Positions 1 to 7,089 of a DNA stretch of 64,000 nucleotides are shown piece by piece. A program made the translations under genes and the position numbers. Under the pieces are notes generated by a model. It ran no database searches, was not told the origin of the DNA, and saw only the letters and a list, made by a program, of their open reading frames with translations. Source of the DNA: Hyphomicrobiales bacterium (GTDB lineage Bacteria; Pseudomonadota; Alphaproteobacteria; Rhodospirillales; JACKKN01); contig JACKKN010000005.1 of NCBI GenBank assembly GCA_024236415.1, positions 62,001 to 126,000 of the forward strand, written 5' to 3'. Within the stretch, counting starts at the first letter, position 1. Each line of letters opens with the position of its first letter.

Positions 1-1008
1 GACGAGGTGCGACCCAAGGTCCAGGCCCACTACGATTCCCTGCGCCGGCCGGTGGTCGAGCAGTTGGCCGCGGACCTGAAGGCGGCGCCCGAGACGCTGG
101 ACGGGCTGACGAGCCTGGAAACCTCCCTGGCCGCCACCCGCAAGGACCTGGGGCCGGCCCTGACCGACGCCGACTACGCGGCGCTGGACGCCGCCGCGGC
201 GGCGCGCCGCGAGGAGATCGAGGTGGCCCTGCTGGCGGCCGAGAAGGCACGCCTGGCCCAGGTGCCCGACGGCCTGCCGGGGTTGGCGGCGGTGAACCAG
301 GCCATCAACGGCCCGGTGGCGGCGGCCCTGTCCGAGGCCCGGGCCATGGACCTGCGCCAGGCGGCCATCGACCGCCGCCGCGTCCTGGCCGACGCCCTGG
401 TGGCGGCGGAGCTGGCCCGGTTCGACGCCCTGCCCCAGACCCTGGACGGGCTGCGCCAGCTCGCCGGCCTGGAGGCCCAGGCCCTGGACCGCATGGGCGG
501 CCAGGACCTGGGCGGCGCCGAGACCGCCTTCGCCCACGGGGTCATGGCCAGGAAGGTGGACCTGGGCCGCGCCGCCATCGGCGACTTCAAGAAGGAACTG
601 GCGGCCCTGCCCGAGAACGAGAAGGGCCTGGCCCAGGTGGCGCGCCTGGACCAGGAGCGGCAGCGCCTGCTGGAGGGCTCGCGCCGCTCCATCAACGAGG
701 CCTACGGCCAGGCCGCCGCCGGGCGCCGCGAGGAGATCGCCGCAGCCGTGGCCCGCGAGGAGGAACGCCTCGCGGCGCTGCCCCTCGAAGGCGGCGTCTT
801 CGCCGACGGCCACGGCAACAAGTTCGAGTTCCGCGACAACGACCGGGTCTACATGACCATGGGCGGCCAGGTGACCATGGAGGCGGGATACGAGGTGGAC
901 GGCGACCGGGTGATCCTGCGCGGGCCCCAGGCCAACGTGGTCATGACCCGCGACGGCGCCTGGCTGACCGGCAACGGCCTCAAGCTGCGGCGGGTGGCGC
1001 CGGACTAG
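1..1008 (+). CDS. Helical-repeat protein of unknown function, 5'-partial
   Basis: The frame is open to the left edge (codons at 1-6 read Asp-Glu), so the true start probably lies outside; a GTG at 7 is the first possible start inside the window. The visible 335 residues hold four tandem helical repeats of about 56 residues, each marked by a segment like LaaLPeTldGL followed by a charged helix ending near RREEI or RRRVL. After residue 260 comes a short beta-rich C-terminal domain with FADGHGNKFEF and YEVDGDRVI, which resembles the small sheet domains attached to many secreted or cell-wall proteins. I do not recognise the family. The stop codon TAG at 1006-1008 lies inside the left arm of an inverted repeat (1005-1274) that separates it from the convergent redoxin gene. 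Real coding is well supported by the repeat structure and codon bias; function is unknown. Confidence 0.7.
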   Translation, partial: DEVRPKVQAHYDSLRRPVVEQLAADLKAAPETLDGLTSLETSLAATRKDLGPALTDADYAALDAAAAARREEIEVALLAAEKARLAQVPDGLPGLAAVNQAINGPVAAALSEARAMDLRQAAIDRRRVLADALVAAELARFDALPQTLDGLRQLAGLEAQALDRMGGQDLGGAETAFAHGVMARKVDLGRAAIGDFKKELAALPENEKGLAQVARLDQERQRLLEGSRRSINEAYGQAAAGRREEIAAAVAREEERLAALPLEGGVFADGHGNKFEFRDNDRVYMTMGGQVTMEAGYEVDGDRVILRGPQANVVMTRDGAWLTGNGLKLRRVAPD

Positions 1009-1274
1009 AGCCTTTTCCGATCATACGAGGTCACTCTGATGGTGCGCGGCGAGGCCAGCCGCAAGGCGCCGGTCGCGGCGCGTAGCGGTGCTACGCGCAA
1101 GGCCGGCAACGCCGCGAAGGCCCGCCGCGCGCCACCCCTTCGGGGCGGCCACCCTTGGCCCGGGGCCACGTCGCACGGCTTGCCCGTAACCACCGCTACG
1201 CCCGGCGCCGTGCTCCTAACCCCGGGCCAAGGGTGGCCGTCAGAGTGATCTCGTATGATCGGAAAAGGCTCTAG
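1005..1274. repeat. 270-bp element bounded by 35-bp inverted repeats, with a nested inverted repeat
   Basis: Bases 1005-1039 and 1240-1274 are inverted copies matching at 34 of 35 positions; each arm begins with CTAGAGCCTTTTCCGATCAT. A second, inner pair matches perfectly over 19 bp: 1147-1165 against 1220-1238. The element fills the gap between two convergent genes and its left arm supplies the stop codon of the left gene. Short frames inside it on both strands look spurious. It looks like a miniature inverted-repeat element or a very large bidirectional terminator; no second copy is seen in this window. Confidence 0.75.
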
Positions 1275-1289
1275 GCTTCGGCCCGCCCC

Positions 1290-1904
1290 CTACCAGGCGT
1301 ACTTGACCGAACAGCCGTAGGGCCGGGTCACCGGCACCGACACGGGCTTGCCGCCGGCCATTTCGGCGAGCGCCATGGCGACGTGGTTGCGGGCGCCGGG
1401 AACGTCCGCCAGGCGCGCCGTGGGCCGGTCGTCGATGGCGCCCATGTAGGTCAGCTTGCCGGCCGGGTCGATGACGAACATGTGCGGCGTGGTGCGGGCG
1501 TCGTACAGGTGCCCCACCTTGCCCTCGGGGTCCAGCAGCACCGCCGCCGGCGCCGCCTGGCGCGCGGTGGTCAGGTCGTTGGCCTCGGCGGCGGTGACGT
1601 GGCCCTGGCGCCCCGGCGCCGACGAGATCACCGACAGCCAGACCACCCCGGCATCCCGCGCCTTGGCCTGCAGCCCCTGCATGTTGCCGGACTCGTAGTG
1701 CTTCACCGTGTAGGGGCATTCGTGGTTGGTCCATTCCAGCACCACGGTCTTGCCCTTGTAGGCCGACAGGTCGTGGGTCTTGCCCATGCTGTCGACGGCG
1801 GTGAAGGCGGGGGCCGGCGCGCCCACCTGGGGCGCGGCCTGGGCCGGGCCGGCGGCCCAGGAAACCGTGGCGGCCAGGAGCAGTGCGGCGGGCAGTCGTT
1901 TCAT
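1290..1904 (-). CDS. Periplasmic redoxin (thioredoxin-fold thiol protein)
   Basis: The 204-aa protein begins with a clear Sec signal peptide (residues 1-23, ending AQA). It is followed by a redoxin/AhpC-TSA fold: the start GAPAPAFTAVDSMGKTHDL, the strand GKTVVLEWTNHECPY carrying Cys63, and the cis-Pro region TTPHMFVIDP. The usual CxxC is replaced by a single Cys followed by Pro-Tyr-Thr, and a second Cys (198) sits near the C-terminus in PYGCSVKY, so a peroxiredoxin-like or two-Cys mechanism is possible. Proteins of this type are exported thiol reductases or peroxidases. The gene starts 13 bp after the stop of the DsbD-alpha-like gene and is surely co-transcribed with it. An exported redoxin is well supported; the substrate is unknown. 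Confidence 0.85.
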   Translation of the reverse strand: MKRLPAALLLAATVSWAAGPAQAAPQVGAPAPAFTAVDSMGKTHDLSAYKGKTVVLEWTNHECPYTVKHYESGNMQGLQAKARDAGVVWLSVISSAPGRQGHVTAAEANDLTTARQAAPAAVLLDPEGKVGHLYDARTTPHMFVIDPAGKLTYMGAIDDRPTARLADVPGARNHVAMALAEMAGGKPVSVPVTRPYGCSVKYAW

Positions 1905-1917
1905 GGCGTCGTCTCCG

Positions 1918-2754
1918 TCAGTTGGTGGGGGCCGCCGGGGCGCTGACCGCCCAGGCCCCCTCGGTTCCGTCCGTCTCCTCCCACACCAGCACGCCGTCCA
2001 GGCGCGCCAGGGGTTGTCCCTTCAGGTCGCCCCGGGCCAGGGTCAGCACCAAGTCGCCGCCGTCGGCCCGGGCGGCGGCGGCGGGGCCGGGGTCGAGCTG
2101 GCCCCAGGCGTGGCCCAGGAACCACGGCTTCCGACCCGCCAAGTGGCCCAGGCCGGCCAGGCGCAGGCGCACCCAGTCGTCCGTGACCTGGGCCGAGGCG
2201 GTGCCGGGAAACGGTTTCGGCTCGCGCGCCCGGGCGGCGGCGATGGCCGGTGCCGCGGGCCCGGCATCGGCCGCCGCGGCCACCGGCAGGTCGAGGGCCA
2301 CCTCGGCCGTCAGGGGAATGCAGATCTCGGCGCAGGCCACGTACTCCACCGTCGCCGCCAGGGTCACCCTGTCGCCCGCCCTGGCGCCGGCCGGCACCGT
2401 CACCGCCACCGGCAGCAGCACCCGGCCGCCGTAGCCGTAGGAGACCACGGGCCCGTCCACGAACCGCTCGGGCAGGGGCCAGCGCACCTCGCCGGCCGCG
2501 AAGCCCGCCGGCAGGCGCCAGTCGATCAGGGCCGCCTCGCCGGCGTCGCCCGGGTTGCGCCAATAGGTATGCCAGCCGGGCCGCAGGTCCTGGCGCAGGG
2601 CCACCCAGGCGGTTTGCCCGGGCACCAGGGCGGTTTCCGCCGCCACCAGGTCGACCCGGGCCGGGGCCGGCGCGTCGGCCCGCGCGGCCGGCGCCGCCAG
2701 CAGGGTGCCGGCGGCGAACATCAGGGCGGCGAGGGGGCGGCGCAGGGCGTCCAT
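1918..2754 (-). CDS. Stand-alone DsbD N-terminal (DsbD-alpha-like) periplasmic domain protein
   Basis: The 278-aa protein has a signal peptide (residues 1-27, AARADA) and then a domain resembling the periplasmic N-terminal domain of the disulfide reductase DsbD: PGQTAWVALRQDLRPGWHTYW, the central WPLPERF, and the cysteine pair C141/C145 in YVACAEICIP. In DsbD this domain takes electrons from the membrane domain and passes them to periplasmic partners. Here the protein stops after this domain; no transmembrane helices or thioredoxin domain follow in this or a neighbouring frame, so it is a single-domain protein rather than an obvious frameshift. An in-frame ATG ten codons upstream (2784) is possible, but 2754 gives a normal signal peptide. 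It is operonic with the redoxin gene downstream, which is a plausible partner (inference). Confidence 0.8.
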   Translation of the reverse strand: MDALRRPLAALMFAAGTLLAAPAARADAPAPARVDLVAAETALVPGQTAWVALRQDLRPGWHTYWRNPGDAGEAALIDWRLPAGFAAGEVRWPLPERFVDGPVVSYGYGGRVLLPVAVTVPAGARAGDRVTLAATVEYVACAEICIPLTAEVALDLPVAAAADAGPAAPAIAAARAREPKPFPGTASAQVTDDWVRLRLAGLGHLAGRKPWFLGHAWGQLDPGPAAAARADGGDLVLTLARGDLKGQPLARLDGVLVWEETDGTEGAWAVSAPAAPTN

Positions 2755-2850
2755 GCCCCGATGGTAGGACCAAGGCCGGGCCATGGAAAGCGACGGTTGC
2801 GGGACTCGCGGAGTTGTGAAGGACCGCCGTCCCGGCGTCCGCCCGCCGGA

Positions 2851-3522
2851 TCAGAAGTGGTAGCTGACCCCGACCTTGAAGTGGTGGTAGGTGTCCTCGA
2901 TGGTCTGCACGAAATTGCCACCGATGCCGCCGCTGAAGCCGAAGGTCTCGTTGCCGTAGGTGATGTAGTTGTACTCCAGCTTGACCGAGAAGTTGTCCAT
3001 GAAGGCGTATTCCCAGCCGCCGCCGAAGACCCAGCCCCAGCGGGTGGTGTCGGTGCAGCCGTTGCACCCCATGCCGACGCCGAAGAAGTCCTCGTACTCC
3101 ACGTTCTCCCAGGCGCCGCCACCCTCGAGGTAGATGTGGTGGTTGCCATAGGCGCGCCCGACCCGGCCGGTGATGGTGCCCAGCGCCTTGACCGTGGTGT
3201 GCAGGTCCGACGCGAACTGGTCGACGTGGTTGCCGCTCAAATCGGCCCACGAGGCGTCGGCCTCGGCGCCGAAGACCCAGCGGTCCATCTGCCAGTTGTA
3301 GCCGACCTGGGCACCCACCGTCGGGCCCTGGATGTCGTGGCTGCCCAGGGAGGCGCCGCCGAACCGGGGATCGTCGATCCAGCTGCTGTCGCCGGTGCCG
3401 TGGCCCGCCTGCAGGCCGGCGAAGAAGCCGGTCCAGTCGTGCATGCCGTCTTCCGCCCGCACAGCGGAAGAAACCAACCCTATGACAATAAAAAGTATTC
3501 CAGCAAGAACCCCATTTTTCAT
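2851..3522 (-). CDS. Outer-membrane beta-barrel protein (Omp25/OmpA-like porin family)
   Basis: The 223-aa protein has a signal peptide (residues 1-23, SSAVRA) followed by DWTGFFAGLQAGHG, the typical opening of small eight-stranded outer-membrane barrels of alphaproteobacteria. Alternating strands follow (GAQVGYNWQMDRWVFGAEAD, WGWVFGGGWEYAF, KLEYNYITYG) and the last residue is Phe (VSYHF), the classic signal for barrel assembly. An insert has two close cysteines (GCNGC). The start ATG at 3520-3522 is preceded by AGGA. The AT-rich stretch 3540-3640 upstream probably carries its promoter. It has its own transcription unit. Family assignment is good; its role (surface stability or adhesion) is not known. 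Confidence 0.85.
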   Translation of the reverse strand: MKNGVLAGILFIVIGLVSSAVRAEDGMHDWTGFFAGLQAGHGTGDSSWIDDPRFGGASLGSHDIQGPTVGAQVGYNWQMDRWVFGAEADASWADLSGNHVDQFASDLHTTVKALGTITGRVGRAYGNHHIYLEGGGAWENVEYEDFFGVGMGCNGCTDTTRWGWVFGGGWEYAFMDNFSVKLEYNYITYGNETFGFSGGIGGNFVQTIEDTYHHFKVGVSYHF

Positions 3523-3726
3523 GTCCTGCCCCCAATGAAACGAAGACCGATCACGTCAAGTACTTGGAATCAATTAATTGAATACACGATACGGACACAA
3601 TATTTCAACAACGAATGAGCATTTGAATAATTTCTTCACGGCATTGTGGCGTTGCTGCAACACCCGCGTGCAACGGGCCGGGCGCCACCACCTGGCAGGC
3701 AAGGGCCGGGGCCGCCGCGCCGGGGA

Positions 3727-4191
3727 TCAGCCGTAGGTGACGGCCTTGCAGACCTTGAGGAAGGCCCGGCGCGACAGGGCCGCGGCGACGGCGTCGGGGT
3801 CGTCGCAGCGGTCCAGCACGGCCACGTACAGGGCCGCCGCCTGGTCCACAAGGTCGGGCAGGTTCCAGGGGAAGCGGGCGAAGGCGTCGCGCCCGGTGGA
3901 CAGGACCGCCGAAGCCACGGCCTCGGCCTGGTCCGCCGGCGCCGCGGGCAGCCGCGCCGCCAGCTCGTCGGCCAGGGTCAGCAGGGCGGCCTTGGTCCAG
4001 CAGGTCTTGGACACCCGGTAGTCGAACTTCTCCAGCAGCTCCTCGTCACCCTCGGGCAGGGCGAACAGGATCTCGAACTTGTCCGTGGTGCCGCCGGCGT
4101 ACAGCGCCAGCACCCGCCCCAGGATGGGATACAGGTTCTCGGCCGCGCAGTCGTTGGTGCCGGGGCATTCCTCGCAGGATCGCAGCGCCAT
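3727..4191 (-). CDS. Cysteine-rich protein of unknown function
   Basis: The 154-aa soluble protein opens with a cysteine cluster, C6, C9 and C15 (SCEECPGTNDC), and has further Cys residues at KTCWT, DRCDD and KVCKA near the C-terminus. The rest is helical. The spacing suggests metal or Fe-S binding, but no named motif is complete. It lies 84 bp downstream of the membrane coiled-coil gene on the same strand and may be co-transcribed. I do not recognise the family. Codon bias fits its neighbours and the frame is intact. Confidence 0.65.
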   Translation of the reverse strand: MALRSCEECPGTNDCAAENLYPILGRVLALYAGGTTDKFEILFALPEGDEELLEKFDYRVSKTCWTKAALLTLADELAARLPAAPADQAEAVASAVLSTGRDAFARFPWNLPDLVDQAAALYVAVLDRCDDPDAVAAALSRRAFLKVCKAVTYG

Positions 4192-4275
4192 CCTTCGCCG
4201 TTCCGCTCCGTCGGTTCTCTCCCAGGGGGAATCTGGCGTCGCCGGGGCGGCGGTTCAAGGTCGGGCGGAGATGCC

Positions 4276-5136
4276 CTAGGCCACGCTGTTCAGGTTCAGG
4301 GGAACGCTGGCTTCCTTGAGCGACAGTTCCAGCAGGCCGCGCACCTCGCGGGCCTGCTTCAGCAGGCCGTCCAGGATATCCACCACCTCGCTGGCCTTGA
4401 TCTGCACGATCTCGTCGTTGGCGCGGAACTCCACCACCTGCACGGCATCCTGCAGGGCGACGTTGAGGCCGGCCAGGGCGCCGGCGGTCTCGGAATCCAT
4501 GCCGGCGATGATGTGGGCGTTGGCCGCGAACACCCGGGCCTCGGGCAGCAGCAGGCGCGGCACCACGGCCTTCTTGGCGTTCTTGTCGTGGGAGCGGTAG
4601 ACCTCGACCCGGTCCTCCAGCGCCCGCGCCAGGGCCGAGACCTCGTGGATCAGGGCCGAGGCCAGGGTGCGCCGTTCGCGGGCCCGGGCCTCCTCGGCCG
4701 CGTGGCGGTCGCGCAGGCGCTCGGCCCTCTCCTCGCGGCGCCACTTCTCGTTGGCCTTCTCGATCTCGGCGGCGCGGCACACGGGCGCCGGGTCGCCGGT
4801 GACCTCCAGCCGGGCGGCGCCCTTGCCTTTGCCCTGGTTGGGACTCGGAGACCGGTCACCCGCGGCCGGCGCCGGAGTGTCCGGCCGGGCGGGTCCGCCC
4901 GCCACGGCGGGCGCCGCCGGGCGCGCCGTCTCCAACCACAGGCCGATGCCGATCAGGGTGCCGAAGAAGGCGCCGATCAACGCCCCCACGCCCCCGGGCA
5001 TGGTCTGCAGGAAGGTGACCACGGAGTCCAGGCCGCCCATTTCGTGGTCGACGACCAACAGGGCCGACACCGCCGCCAGAATCACGCCGAGCAGAAACCA
5101 GATCATGAGCGGCAAGATGCCGGATTTTCCTTTCAT
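4276..5136 (-). CDS. Membrane-anchored coiled-coil protein of unknown function
   Basis: The 286-aa protein has two N-terminal transmembrane helices (about residues 11-30, IWFLLGVILAAVSALLVVD, and 42-61, GGVGALIGAFFGTLIGIGLW). A Pro/Ala-rich linker follows, then a strongly charged helix (ANEKWRREERAERLRDRHAAEEARARERR), then a helical cytoplasmic domain ending NLNSVA. Reading upstream the frame stays open a long way, but ATG 5136 (MKGKSGIL) fits best; ATG 5106 is the alternative. It diverges from rnhB across 72 bp, so both promoters sit in that gap. The topology resembles membrane-tethered sensor or scaffold proteins, with no enzymatic motif. Function is unknown. Confidence 0.65.
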   Translation of the reverse strand: MKGKSGILPLMIWFLLGVILAAVSALLVVDHEMGGLDSVVTFLQTMPGGVGALIGAFFGTLIGIGLWLETARPAAPAVAGGPARPDTPAPAAGDRSPSPNQGKGKGAARLEVTGDPAPVCRAAEIEKANEKWRREERAERLRDRHAAEEARARERRTLASALIHEVSALARALEDRVEVYRSHDKNAKKAVVPRLLLPEARVFAANAHIIAGMDSETAGALAGLNVALQDAVQVVEFRANDEIVQIKASEVVDILDGLLKQAREVRGLLELSLKEASVPLNLNSVA

Positions 5137-5208
5137 CCACAAGCCCGGGTTCCGTATTTTCAACCCGTGGACGGACCCCGCGCGGGGGTGGGAAACCGGA
5201 GCGATGCC

Positions 5209-5844
5209 ATGCCCGATTTCAGCCTGGAGGACCTGGCCCTGGCCGCCGGCCACGGCGTGGTGGCCGGGGTCGACGAGGCCGGCCGCGGCCCCTGGGCCGG
5301 GCCGGTGGTGGCGGCGGCGGTGGTGCTGGACCGCGCGCGCCTGCCGGCCGGCCTGGCCGCGGCGCTGGACGATTCCAAGAAGCTGCGCCCGGCGGCGCGG
5401 GCGGACCTGTTCGCCGCCCTGCCCGCCTGCGCCCGCATCGGCGTCGGCATGGCCGGGGTTGACGAGATCGACCGGGTCAACATCCTGCGCGCCAGCCTGA
5501 ACGCCATGGCCCGGGCCGTGGCCGCCCTGGACCCGGCGCCCGACCTGGCGCTGGTGGACGGCAACCGCCCGCCCGACCTGGTTTCGGGCCGGGGCCCGGT
5601 GGCGGTGCGCTGCGTGGTCCGGGGCGACGGCCTGAGCCTGTCCATCGCCGCCGCCTCCATCGTCGCCAAGGTGACCCGCGACCGCCTGATGGCCGAGCTG
5701 GCCGCGGCCCACCCGGGCTACGGCTGGGAGCGCAACGCCGGCTACGGCACCGCCCAGCACCAGGCTGCCCTGGCCCGCCTGGGCCCGACCCCGCACCACC
5801 GCCGATCCTTCGCCCCGATCCGCAAAATCCTCGGCGGCGAATGA
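5209..5844 (+). CDS. rnhB: Ribonuclease HII
   Basis: The 211-aa cytosolic enzyme cleaves the RNA strand of RNA-DNA hybrids, including single ribonucleotides misincorporated during replication. The signature VDEAGRGPWAGP carries catalytic Asp22 and Glu23; DSKKL follows at 55-59, and the third acidic residue is Asp117 in LALVDGN. The region SIAAASIVAKVTRDR and the late motif HPGYGWERNAGYGT are typical of the family. Length is normal. The start ATG 5209 was chosen because it places the family N-terminus correctly; an out-of-frame ATG sits at 5204. It precedes ccrM by 117 bp on the same strand, an arrangement common in alphaproteobacteria. Confidence 0.97.
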   Translation: MPDFSLEDLALAAGHGVVAGVDEAGRGPWAGPVVAAAVVLDRARLPAGLAAALDDSKKLRPAARADLFAALPACARIGVGMAGVDEIDRVNILRASLNAMARAVAALDPAPDLALVDGNRPPDLVSGRGPVAVRCVVRGDGLSLSIAAASIVAKVTRDRLMAELAAAHPGYGWERNAGYGTAQHQAALARLGPTPHHRRSFAPIRKILGGE

Positions 5845-5865
5845 CCCGCGGCCCGGCTAGATGTT

Positions 5866-5961
5866 GAGTCCGGCGGACTCGCGACTCCCATATGTTGTCG
5901 CGTGCGGAACTTCTAAGTCTTTGAATCCATTTAATTCTTGACGCGGAATCGCCGCTGACTC
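5866..5961 (+). promoter_or_regulatory. Cluster of six GANTC methylation sites in the ccrM promoter/leader
   Basis: GANTC sites start at 5866 (GAGTC), 5876 (GACTC), 5883 (GACTC), 5923 (GAATC), 5946 (GAATC) and 5957 (GACTC), six in 96 bp immediately before the ATG at 5962. GANTC is the target of CcrM itself. In Caulobacter the ccrM promoter is known to be controlled by methylation of GANTC sites in its leader, so methylation-sensitive autoregulation is the natural reading here (inference). A possible promoter is within TTGAATCC...TTCTTGACGCGG at about 5921-5945. Confidence 0.7.
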
Positions 5962-7071
5962 ATGCTGCCGCCCATGCCTGGGAAAACGAAAAATGCGGCG
6001 CCGCCCGCGCCGCGGGACATGATCCTCCAGGGGGACTGCGTCGAGCTCATGAACGGCCTGCCCGCGGGCAGCGTCGACATGGTCTTCGCCGACCCCCCCT
6101 ACAACCTGCAGCTCGAAGGCGAACTGCACCGCCCCAACAACAGCAAGGTGGACGCTGTCGACGACGACTGGGACCGCTTCGAGTCCTTCGCCGCCTACGA
6201 CGCCTTCAGCCGCGACTGGCTGGCGGCGGCGCGACGGGTGCTGAAGCCCGACGGGACGCTCTGGGTCATCGGCAGCTACCACAACATCTTCCGCGTCGGC
6301 ACGGTGCTGCAGGACCTGGGCTACTGGATCCTCAACGACGTCATCTGGCGCAAAACCAACCCCATGCCCAACTTCCGCGGCCGGCGCTTCACCAACGCCC
6401 ACGAGACCCTGATCTGGTGCGCCCGCGACGCCGAGTCGAAGTACCGCTTCAACTACGAGGCCATGAAGAACCTGAACGACGAGCTGCAGATGCGCTCGGA
6501 CTGGACCATCCCCCTGTGCACGGGGCAGGAGCGCCTGAAGCAGGACGGCAAGAAGGCGCACCCGACCCAGAAGCCCGAGGCCCTGCTGTACCGCGCCATC
6601 CTGTCGGCGACCGAGGTCGGCGAGGTGGTGCTGGACCCGTTCTTCGGCACCGGCACCACGGGGGCCGTGGCGCGCAAGCTGGGCCGCCACTTCATCGGCC
6701 TGGAGCGGGAGGCGGAATACGTGGACCTGGCCCGCGCCCGCATCGACAAGGTGGCACCGGTGGACGACCCGTCGCTGTTCACCACCCCGGCCAAGCGCAG
6801 CCAGCCGCGCATCCCGTTCGGCTGGCTGGTGGAGCGGGGGCTGCTGCGCCCCGGCACCGTGCTGTGCGACAGCGGCCGGCGCCACGCCGCCCGGGTGCGC
6901 GCCGACGGCACCCTGATCGCCGCCGACTTCCGCGGCTCCATCCACCAGGTGGGGGCCTACGTGCAGAAGGCGCCGGCCTGCAACGGCTGGCAGTTCTGGT
7001 ACTTCGAGCACCGCGGCGAGCTGATTCCCATCGACGTGCTGCGCCAGAAGCTGCGCGCCGAACTGCACTGA
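5962..7071 (+). CDS. ccrM: Cell-cycle DNA adenine methyltransferase CcrM (GANTC-specific)
   Basis: The 369-aa beta-class N6-adenine methyltransferase methylates A in GANTC using S-adenosylmethionine. The catalytic motif DPPY is at residues 44-47 and the SAM-binding motif DPFFGTGTTG at 225-234. These are in the order expected for the beta class (catalytic motif first). The target-recognition region lies between (TNPMPNFRGRRFTNAHE, about 132-149). The C-terminal 80-residue domain (IPFGWLVERGLL ... QFWYFEHRGEL) is the extension typical of alphaproteobacterial CcrM and needed for DNA binding. No restriction gene is nearby, consistent with an orphan regulatory methylase. The start could be ATG 5962 or ATG 5974; neither has a strong ribosome site. 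Six GANTC sites precede it. Confidence 0.96.
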   Translation: MLPPMPGKTKNAAPPAPRDMILQGDCVELMNGLPAGSVDMVFADPPYNLQLEGELHRPNNSKVDAVDDDWDRFESFAAYDAFSRDWLAAARRVLKPDGTLWVIGSYHNIFRVGTVLQDLGYWILNDVIWRKTNPMPNFRGRRFTNAHETLIWCARDAESKYRFNYEAMKNLNDELQMRSDWTIPLCTGQERLKQDGKKAHPTQKPEALLYRAILSATEVGEVVLDPFFGTGTTGAVARKLGRHFIGLEREAEYVDLARARIDKVAPVDDPSLFTTPAKRSQPRIPFGWLVERGLLRPGTVLCDSGRRHAARVRADGTLIAADFRGSIHQVGAYVQKAPACNGWQFWYFEHRGELIPIDVLRQKLRAELH

Positions 7072-7089
7072 TGGACTGAGAAGTCGGGT

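Noticed and set aside
1005..1248. Short frames on both strands inside the 1005-1274 element
   Set aside because: They are by-products of the inverted repeat, without ribosome sites or family features.
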